Of a stretch of 64,000 nt of DNA, positions 8,330-15,102 are shown one piece after another. The stretch is taken from contig CAMUYA010000001.1 in assembly GCA_947164865.1 (NCBI GenBank), forward strand, positions 1 to 64,000, in the 5' to 3' direction. The stretch is from an uncultured Lachnospiraceae bacterium (GTDB lineage Bacteria; Bacillota; Clostridia; Lachnospirales; Lachnospiraceae). A model generated the notes under the pieces. The model did not search any database and was not told the origin of the DNA. It saw nothing but the letters and a program-made list of their open reading frames with translations. A program made the translations under genes and the position numbers. Each line of letters begins with the position of its first letter. The first letter of the stretch is position 1.

Positions 8330-9007
8330 TTACTCACCTGTTTTCTCGTCCTTCCGGTCCTGCCAGTTGAACTTTTCGTTACAGAGAGCAACAAAAACAA
8401 ATTTGCTCTCACCCAGTTCTATTACATCTCTGTCATTCAGAACGGTGGGAACATATACCGGATCATCGTTGACATATATGGCATTGGTGCTCTCCCCCGG
8501 GATCAGGTGAAAATTATTATGCTTGGGGTCATATCCTATTCGTGCATGATTTTCCCTTGATATGGTGGTATCGCCCTTGATAACGATATCGTTTTTGTCG
8601 GTACGCCCTATTGTGTTGTTTTTACCGTAAATGCGGTAATCCCTTCCCTTTTCAACACCTTCGATGCATGCAAGCCAGCCTACCACCGGATCAATATTGG
8701 TGCTCTTCTTTATCATGGCTACCGTCTTTCCGGTATCATCGTTTTCACTCTCTTCTTTTACGCCACGATAACCCGCAGGAGCAACGGTCGCTCCGACCTC
8801 AGAAGATGCGGAAGGCATCATGGAGGGTGCTCCGACGGTCTTTCCAATGCCTGAATCTCCAACGGGATTGATCGATCCTACGGTCTTTCCGATACCCGAA
8901 TCCCCCGCACCGAAGTTGATCATGTGGGATCCTCCGTTGCAATACGGACAGGACTGATACAGATCCGTATCATAAAGATGTCCGTTTGCGCATTCTGTAA
9001 GTGCCAT
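8330..9007 (-). CDS. Soluble FHA-domain adaptor with N-terminal zinc knuckle and repeated GKTV motifs
   Basis: A 225-residue cytoplasmic protein. A putative zinc knuckle lies at the start (Cys6, His10, Cys20, Cys23; spaced as in zinc-ribbon proteins). A disordered segment follows with two copies of GDSGIGKTVG (35-44 and 50-59), GATVAPAG (about 72-79) and DTGKTVAM (about 92-98). The FHA domain (about 108-208) has IGRTDKNDI, TTISRENH with the binding Ser/Arg/His, and STNAIYVN. The organisation resembles GarA/OdhI, where an N-terminal Thr is phosphorylated and then bound by FHA domains, but here the candidate sites are repeated. An RBS (AGGAGG type) precedes ATG at 9007. Function as phospho-dependent scaffold is inferred. 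Confidence 0.88.
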   Translation of the reverse strand: MALTECANGHLYDTDLYQSCPYCNGGSHMINFGAGDSGIGKTVGSINPVGDSGIGKTVGAPSMMPSASSEVGATVAPAGYRGVKEESENDDTGKTVAMIKKSTNIDPVVGWLACIEGVEKGRDYRIYGKNNTIGRTDKNDIVIKGDTTISRENHARIGYDPKHNNFHLIPGESTNAIYVNDDPVYVPTVLNDRDVIELGESKFVFVALCNEKFNWQDRKDEKTGE

Positions 9008-9040
9008 AATACTCCTCCTTTATTGAATGATAAGTTGTCA

Positions 9041-11404
9041 TCAATACCATGTATAGTTAACATATGGGGTCCACTCGCCTGTATCTGTCGCTTCTATCAG
9101 GTATTCAAATCTGAATCCCTGGCTGTCGTCAACTCTGTAACCGACCACAAGCTCACCGGCATTATCTATTGCGGCACATAATCCGGATATATCCGCTCCC
9201 TCGGGGAAAGACCATTTGATCCACATTTCCAGATCCTGTTTAACATAATTGATCACGTCATATGTCCCGTCTTTCTTCTCAAGGAGACAGATACAATTAT
9301 CGTATAATCCTGCCACCTCACTTATCTGCGCATATTCATCGTTGGTGGTACACCAGTCATACACGAGTTGATCGTTGTCGTTGTAGTAATAGGTGTACAG
9401 CATAGGAGTTCCGTCGGCGACACTGAAACCGGTCACATAGATATTACCGACATAATCCGAATACAGGCTTACATTCTGTATTCCGTCCTCATAAAGATCC
9501 GTCAGCCCTATCACCTGGCTCTGGTCATCTATACATCCCGCGGGAACACCGTACATTAATTCGTGTCCGTTGTAATCCGTCTCCACATAAACCAGCCACC
9601 CGGTATAATAAAAAGTAAATTTATTGAAGTTTTCTATGCTTCTTGTACCGCAGATATTTCCGCTTCCGCGTTCCACACAATATATTTTATATTGGCCGTC
9701 TTCGACAAAGTAATACTCATCTGAGACATATAATTCGAGCAAATCCTGTAAATCAAGATTCTCTATCTCCGGAATCGGAGATTCGGTCTGCCCTATCTTT
9801 GTAACCGCAGTGTACTTTTCATAATCATTGATATCAATTCCGTAAAAAGTGTCGGAATATACCTCATAATAGCTTGCAAGCAGCGGCTCACCGTTATCCG
9901 CATAGCAATAATATGCATCTCCGGTAAGCATGCCCCAGTTTCGCATATTCCCGACGCTGCCCTTAACTACGGGATACAGGTTCTGCGAAGAATTTGTGTA
10001 TACCGAATCGTCTCCCCCATCGGGTTTGACATCTATCGAAGGGCCATCCTGTTCGGTGGGATTTCCGAATCCTTCGATGGGAAGAGGCTCGATATCATTT
10101 CCGGGATCACTGTCAGCCGGAAGATCAAAATCCACTACAGGCGGCTCACCGACGGGATCATCATCCGTAAAATGACTGTTTATCGGTTCATCTCCCCTGG
10201 TCAGATTATTAGCCCTTGTTCTCGGAAGGACAACAAATACAACGATCAGCGCAACAGCCGGTATGAGCAGTAATGCCGAAGCTCCCCCCGCTATAACAGG
10301 AATGAGCCACCTTTTCTTCTTTTTGGGCTGCTCTGCCGCTGAGGGTGCTTCCCCCGTAACAATCTGCTGATTCTGATATGTGGTCTGTCCGATCACAGTA
10401 TTCTGCGAAGCAGGTACCTGCTGAACGGGTGCCTGCTGAACGGGCACTTGCTGAACCTGTGCCTGCTGTTCACCGCCGAAGTATACCTGCTGAACGGGCT
10501 GTCCGGTAGCCGGAGCTGCCACAGGCGTCATTCCCAGAAGAGCTGCTTTAAATTCCGCCATGCTCTGGAATCTGTCCTGAGGCTGAACGTTAAGTGCTTT
10601 TAAGATCGCATCTTCTACCTGTGCGCTTATCTTTACGCCAAGCGAACTGGGAGGAACCAGCTCGTCCTCATCCATTCTTTCAACCGAATCGGGCGGTCTT
10701 TTACCCGTGATCGCATAGTAAAAACTCGCACCCATCGCATAAATATCGGTAAAGGGTCCCTGCTTACCTCTGCGGGTATACTGTTCCTTAGGTGCAAATC
10801 CGTGTTTCAACACAACGTCAAGGCTGCGGCTCTTATCGCCGAGGCTGTACCTTGCCGCACCGAAATCAAGGAGTTTGACAACTCCGCTGTTTGTAATGTA
10901 AATATTGTCCGGGGTAACATCTCTGTGAATAATGCCTTTGCTGTGAACGGCACCCAGAGCATCCATTATGGGGACGAGGGTGTTGATCGCCTCTTCAACC
11001 GATACCTTCCCTCCCCGCTGTTTGATAACGTTGTCAAAGCTCATTCCCTCGATGAAATCCATCACGAAATAAGCTGTTCCGTTCTCTTCGAAGTAACTGT
11101 GAATGCGGACTATGTTTTCATTTCCGATAAACTCCGCAAGAGTCTCTGCCTCCTGCAGAAAACAAGCTTTTCCGTATTCATAGCTTTCGCCTCTCTCTCC
11201 CGAAAAAGGCATAACTGTAGTCGCCTGTGTACGCGTTGCCATAGAATCAGGGAAAAACTCTTTAACCGCAACTTTCTGTCCGCTTTTGTGATCTCTCGCC
11301 TGATAAGTGATACCGAACCCGCCCTGTCCTAAGACTTTTTCGATTATGTACTGTCCCGCTAAAACTGTCCCTTCGTTTAAAGCCAAAGGATATTTCTCAT
11401 TCAT
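9041..11404 (-). CDS. Transmembrane Ser/Thr protein kinase with large extracellular domain
   Basis: Hanks-type kinase domain about 19-290: Gly loop GQGGFG (27-32), VAVKE with Lys48, HRDVTPDN (160-167), DFGAAR (180-185), and an activation/APE-like FAPKEQY. The catalytic-loop Lys of HRDxKxxN is Thr here, a variation I associate with one bacterial kinase subfamily. A Gln/Pro/Val repeat linker (about 305-340) leads to a membrane segment (366-393), and then about 390 external residues rich in Tyr, Asp and Gly, with no PASTA repeats. The external part may be a propeller-like sensor. The start is ATG at 11404 because GGAGAGGG lies 3 bases upstream; an ORF extension to 11437 lacks such a site. First gene of the six-gene island. 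Confidence 0.93.
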   Translation of the reverse strand: MNEKYPLALNEGTVLAGQYIIEKVLGQGGFGITYQARDHKSGQKVAVKEFFPDSMATRTQATTVMPFSGERGESYEYGKACFLQEAETLAEFIGNENIVRIHSYFEENGTAYFVMDFIEGMSFDNVIKQRGGKVSVEEAINTLVPIMDALGAVHSKGIIHRDVTPDNIYITNSGVVKLLDFGAARYSLGDKSRSLDVVLKHGFAPKEQYTRRGKQGPFTDIYAMGASFYYAITGKRPPDSVERMDEDELVPPSSLGVKISAQVEDAILKALNVQPQDRFQSMAEFKAALLGMTPVAAPATGQPVQQVYFGGEQQAQVQQVPVQQAPVQQVPASQNTVIGQTTYQNQQIVTGEAPSAAEQPKKKKRWLIPVIAGGASALLLIPAVALIVVFVVLPRTRANNLTRGDEPINSHFTDDDPVGEPPVVDFDLPADSDPGNDIEPLPIEGFGNPTEQDGPSIDVKPDGGDDSVYTNSSQNLYPVVKGSVGNMRNWGMLTGDAYYCYADNGEPLLASYYEVYSDTFYGIDINDYEKYTAVTKIGQTESPIPEIENLDLQDLLELYVSDEYYFVEDGQYKIYCVERGSGNICGTRSIENFNKFTFYYTGWLVYVETDYNGHELMYGVPAGCIDDQSQVIGLTDLYEDGIQNVSLYSDYVGNIYVTGFSVADGTPMLYTYYYNDNDQLVYDWCTTNDEYAQISEVAGLYDNCICLLEKKDGTYDVINYVKQDLEMWIKWSFPEGADISGLCAAIDNAGELVVGYRVDDSQGFRFEYLIEATDTGEWTPYVNYTWY

Positions 11405-11487
11405 AAACCCTCTCCTATTACCGCGCTTTTTATGCACGATACATGCTTTCAGTCCTGCCTTTGATATCAGGCTTTTACTTTCATTTG

Positions 11488-12429
11488 CTACATTCTGGCT
11501 TCAGCTATATTCTCCCGGAACCAATCATAAGCAAGTTTTACGCCCTCGTCGAGATCTACTTTATGCATCCAGCCGAGCTCATGCAGCTTTTTGACATCGG
11601 TGAGCTTTCTGGGCGTTCCGTCGGGCATATCTTTATTCCATATTATCTCACCTTCATATCCGACTGTTTTTTTAACTATTCCGGCAAGTTCCTTTATGGT
11701 GAGTTCTTTTCCCGTTCCGATGTTCACATGCTGTTCCCCGCTGTAGTTTTCGAGCAGGAAAACGCAGGCATCGGCCATATCGTCAACATACAGAAATTCC
11801 CTGAGGGGTGATCCCGTACCCCAAAGCTCTACCGACGGCTCGTTGTTGGCTTTCGCTTCATGGAATTTCCGGATCATCGCGGGCAACACGTGTGATCCCG
11901 ACAGATCGTAATTATCATAGGGACCGTAGAGGTTTGTAGGCATGCAGCTGATAAAGTCATCACCGTACTGCCTTTTGTAAAACTTACACATTTCAAGCCC
12001 CGATATCTTGGCGATGGCATATGCCTCATTCGTCTCCTCAAGAGGCCCTGTTAAAAGCGCATCTTCAGGTATCGGCTGAGGTGCCATCCTGGGATAGATA
12101 CATGTGCTTCCCAGAAAGAGAAGCTTTTTTACTTTGTTGACATGGGCAGCGTGTATGACATTGCACTGAATCTGCATATTCTCATATGCAAATTCAGCGG
12201 GAGCAGTGTTATTGGCATTAATTCCACCCACCTTGGCTGCGGCCAGTACAACAACATCGGGTTTTTCTTTTTCAAAAAAATCAAACACTCCCGCCTGATC
12301 CTTGAGGTCAAGTTCAGCGTGAGTACGCGTAACAAGATTATTGTAGCCTTTTGACTGCAGGTTACGGACTATGGCACTTCCCACCAGCCCCCTGTGGCCT
12401 GCAACAAATATTTTATCGTTCTTATTCAA
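11488..12429 (-). CDS. fcl: GDP-L-fucose synthase
   Basis: NADPH-dependent epimerase/reductase of the extended SDR family that turns GDP-4-keto-6-deoxymannose into GDP-L-fucose for surface glycans. Motifs: the nucleotide-binding GHRGLVGSAI at residue 11, LAAAKVGGI, the catalytic Ser and Tyr-x-x-x-Lys (GSTCIYP near 107; EAYAIAK near 135) and NIGTGKELTIKEL. Normal length of 313 residues. GDP-mannose 4,6-dehydratase (gmd), normally beside it, is absent from this window. It lies 21 bases after the mini-chemoreceptor gene on the same strand and may share its transcript. The kinase gene follows 83 bases downstream with no clear terminator between. Confidence 0.93.
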   Translation of the reverse strand: MNKNDKIFVAGHRGLVGSAIVRNLQSKGYNNLVTRTHAELDLKDQAGVFDFFEKEKPDVVVLAAAKVGGINANNTAPAEFAYENMQIQCNVIHAAHVNKVKKLLFLGSTCIYPRMAPQPIPEDALLTGPLEETNEAYAIAKISGLEMCKFYKRQYGDDFISCMPTNLYGPYDNYDLSGSHVLPAMIRKFHEAKANNEPSVELWGTGSPLREFLYVDDMADACVFLLENYSGEQHVNIGTGKELTIKELAGIVKKTVGYEGEIIWNKDMPDGTPRKLTDVKKLHELGWMHKVDLDEGVKLAYDWFRENIAEARM

Positions 12430-12450
12430 TTTATCTTACACGGACAGTAA

Positions 12451-12744
12451 TCAAGCCTCGGGATCGGCTGTTACTGTGCTCGACTCCTTATCTATCTTTT
12501 TTATCAGTTTTGAGATTGAAGCAACATTTGTTGCAATGGAATTATTAAGCTCGTCACATGTCTTTGCGAGAGCTCCTACTTCCTGTGCAACAACCGCAAA
12601 GCCCTTTCCCGCCTCTCCTGCGCGAGCCGCCTCTATCGACGCGTTAAGTGCCAATATATTCTGCCTTTTCTGGATGCCGTCAAGTTTCTTTGAATCAGCC
12701 TGAATTGACTCCACCAGGCTTTCGATCATTTCCATGTCTGTCAT
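12451..12744 (-). CDS. Miniature methyl-accepting chemotaxis protein: signalling tip only
   Basis: The 97-residue product is almost only the conserved cytoplasmic hairpin tip of chemoreceptors: [20 protein letters not shown], then [14 protein letters not shown], flanked by short helical heptads. There is no membrane segment, HAMP domain, sensor domain or long coiled coil. It is not obviously a decayed fragment, since it has its own GGAGGT ribosome binding site 9 bases before ATG at 12744 and ends with an ordinary stop. It could bind CheW/CheA-like partners, act as a cytoplasmic decoy, or be the surviving 3' end of a deleted receptor. It is likely co-transcribed with fcl. Confidence 0.8.
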   Translation of the reverse strand: MTDMEMIESLVESIQADSKKLDGIQKRQNILALNASIEAARAGEAGKGFAVVAQEVGALAKTCDELNNSIATNVASISKLIKKIDKESSTVTADPEA

Positions 12745-12776
12745 GAATAACTACCTCCGTCCTTTTAGATATAAAA

Positions 12777-12791
12777 ATTTAAGAAATCTTA
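12777..12791 (-). promoter_or_regulatory. TAAGATTT-type site upstream of the mini-chemoreceptor gene
   Basis: On the minus strand this reads TAAGATTTCTTAAAT. It shares TAAGATTTC with the site before the solute-binding protein gene and TAAGATTT with the site before the response regulator gene. The second half is degenerate. It lies 33-47 bases before the start codon, in an AT-rich promoter region. Possible binding site of the response regulator encoded at 19692-20378. Confidence 0.3.
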
Positions 12792-12878
12792 AGAATTATT
12801 CTAACATAGTTTTCTTTAAAAATACAGATAAAACGCAGATATTACATAAAACTGTCGGAATCGGTCATAGTTTGCTGA

Positions 12879-14906
12879 CTATTCTTTATACAGACAGAAT
12901 TCATCCATGGTTCCCCAGCCTCCTGCCGCGCAGCTGACGTACATTCCCACGGTTATCTCATCGCCGGCTTTAGCCTCTATGCCCTCGACCTCTGTCTTTT
13001 TCCATTCCGCCCAGCCCGTAAGGGATGCGGAATCGTCCGCAGCCGCTTCCTCGCCGTTCACTTTCACATAAAAGCGGACCACACAGTCATTCCCGACATC
13101 TCCGCCCTGAATAAAAGCAAAGGCACTGTATTTACCGTCGGCGGGCGCCTCAATTGTCTGCTCTGTCCAGAAAATCTGCTCGTGAGTACCATTCCACCAG
13201 TGGAAGGCCTTCTCACCCTCGTAGGCATCGGATGCCTTATTCTGGATATCCGTAGGATTTGTAGCGCAGTCATATCCTGTCTCCCAGACGATCTCTTTAT
13301 CTTCAAAGCCCGGATTTGCAAGCAGATTGGAATAGCCTATCTTAACGATGGCTGTCACCTTATCGCCATCCTCCGTAATGCCGCTTACGGTATGTTCACC
13401 GCCCGCGTTTACATCGATAGCCGCAATATCATCCGCATTCCACTCGGTAGGGATTATTCTGTTAAGTGATCTGTTGTTGTAAATGCCTTCCACGCCCTCG
13501 GGCATTACAAGCTCTGCGCCCTGCTGCATTTCCACGATGCAGTCCTTGATAAACTCCACCTTGGGTGCCGCATCTTTACCGTTTTTAAGGCATTCGGGAT
13601 CAAACACTTTTATAGAATCCAGAAGGTGCCCTTCAAAATCGAAAAACGCCTGATTATCCCATGAGCTTCCGCCGTAATATCTTCCGGCATCATCGGGGTC
13701 GTATGCGGCGGCATATTTGCTGGCCCATCCGGATCCGTCCCTGGTCCAGAGTTCCATATTTGATTCGTATTCGGTACCTACGGGGAGCCATGCACTCTCC
13801 CAGTAAAACACTCCCAGGCCGCCTATCTTGGCCATTGCGTTCATAACATCCCATACGGCATTTGCCTGGCTCTGAGGGCTGCAGATATAATCTCCCACAA
13901 TATCTCCCTCGTTTACGCTGTTCCCGGAGCAGTCTCCGTCCTCATTGGTGTAGGGGAAAGATGTCTCCAGCACGCATACATCTTTTCCGTAGATCTTTTT
14001 GACATATTCCATGGTCTCCTGCATGTGGTCCACCGTGCCGTGCCAGAAGGAATAATAAGAGATCCCGAAGATGTCATAATCCAGTTCGTTTGTCTCGAAC
14101 ATTTTTGCCTTTTTGATTATGTTCGTGGATGCATCCACATTTGTATAATGCACTGCGATCTTTATATCTTTTCCGTATTCGGAAGATACTGTCCTAACCG
14201 CTTTTGAACCCTGCTTTAACAGTTCAAGCACATTGGCATCTTTTTTCTCTCCCGCCATACCATTATTTATCTCATTTCCGATCTGCACCATTCCGATATC
14301 AGCCCCGGCATCAAGGATAGTCTTTAAGCTGCTACAGGTATACTCATAAAGGGCCGCGGATTTTTCCTCAATATCCATTCCTTCCCAGGCTTTGGGACAC
14401 ATCTGCTTTTTGGGATCTGCCCAGAAGTCGGAATAGTGGAAATCAACATTGAGCTTCATTCCGTACTCTGCGGCTCTTCTTCCTATCTCGGCCGCACAGG
14501 CCGCATCACAGTTTCCTCCGCCGTATCCGTTTCCGTCGGCGTCAAAGGGATCGTTCCACACTCTCACACGGATATAATTCACGCCATTATCCGCCAGTAT
14601 CTTGAAAAGATCCTGCTCATTGCCATCCGCATCGTAATATTTTACGCCGCTTGCCTCTTCGGAAAGGATGCTGGATATGTCCATACCTCTGATAAAATCA
14701 TCGCTTATCCCTTCAATGGGAGCAATATAAATGCCATCAGCCCCATCTGCTCCGGTCTCATCACCGCTCTGATCCGCGGTCTGAGCCTGATCCTGCGTAT
14801 CATTTCCGGCAGGATCGGCATTTTTTCCGCACCCGGAAAACAGCGAGATCGAAAGGGCTGCGGCTGCAGCTATTGAGATTATTCGTGTGAAGAATTGTCT
14901 TTTCAT
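12879..14906 (-). CDS. Secreted lipoprotein endo-beta-1,4-galactanase (GH53) with C-terminal carbohydrate-binding module
   Basis: It cleaves beta-1,4-galactan side chains of pectin (arabinogalactan I) outside the cell. Order over 675 residues: lipoprotein signal (LFSGC, Cys26), acidic linker, GH53 barrel about 65-440 (RGMDISS, IRVRVWNDPF, DFHYSDFWADP, acid/base Glu212 in QIGNEINNG, nucleophile Glu314 in VLETSFPYT), a Big_4-like Ig segment (about 455-530), and a C-terminal beta-sandwich with FHWWNGTHEQIFW and GWGTMDEFCLY that resembles CBM61, the galactan-binding module known from GH53 enzymes. Gene stands between the mini-chemoreceptor and the solute-binding protein, both same strand. Family assignment strong, CBM class less so. 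Confidence 0.93.
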   Translation of the reverse strand: MKRQFFTRIISIAAAAALSISLFSGCGKNADPAGNDTQDQAQTADQSGDETGADGADGIYIAPIEGISDDFIRGMDISSILSEEASGVKYYDADGNEQDLFKILADNGVNYIRVRVWNDPFDADGNGYGGGNCDAACAAEIGRRAAEYGMKLNVDFHYSDFWADPKKQMCPKAWEGMDIEEKSAALYEYTCSSLKTILDAGADIGMVQIGNEINNGMAGEKKDANVLELLKQGSKAVRTVSSEYGKDIKIAVHYTNVDASTNIIKKAKMFETNELDYDIFGISYYSFWHGTVDHMQETMEYVKKIYGKDVCVLETSFPYTNEDGDCSGNSVNEGDIVGDYICSPQSQANAVWDVMNAMAKIGGLGVFYWESAWLPVGTEYESNMELWTRDGSGWASKYAAAYDPDDAGRYYGGSSWDNQAFFDFEGHLLDSIKVFDPECLKNGKDAAPKVEFIKDCIVEMQQGAELVMPEGVEGIYNNRSLNRIIPTEWNADDIAAIDVNAGGEHTVSGITEDGDKVTAIVKIGYSNLLANPGFEDKEIVWETGYDCATNPTDIQNKASDAYEGEKAFHWWNGTHEQIFWTEQTIEAPADGKYSAFAFIQGGDVGNDCVVRFYVKVNGEEAAADDSASLTGWAEWKKTEVEGIEAKAGDEITVGMYVSCAAGGWGTMDEFCLYKE

Positions 14907-15003
14907 GAATACATGTGCTCCTTGTCATCGATCATGATGATCGTATTTCTTTTGTAATGAATGTTATTGCAATGTGTTGCCCGATACGGAATATTTTATC
15001 AGA

Positions 15004-15036
15004 AATAAAAAAGAGCGTCCACTAAAATGGACGCTC
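15004..15036 (-). terminator. Rho-independent terminator after the solute-binding protein gene
   Basis: A perfect 8-bp stem (GAGCGTCC, 8-base loop, GGACGCTC; 15013-15036) is followed on the minus strand by six Ts (15007-15012). It separates the binding-protein gene from the galactanase gene. Confidence 0.88.
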
Positions 15037-15102
15037 CGGTTTCGCTTTTTTTATATATGTAATGCACGCATGATTCGCTATTTTTGTTTTGTGAACCTGG
15101 TA

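Noticed and set aside
3488..11404. A type VII secretion system around the FHA genes
   Set aside because: No EssC/FtsK-type ATPase, WXG100 protein or EccD-like membrane gene is present; FHA domains alone do not suffice.
11405..11487. A strong promoter for the kinase island between fcl and the kinase gene
   Set aside because: I found no convincing -35/-10 pair in this 83-base gap. The island may be expressed with fcl or from a poor promoter.
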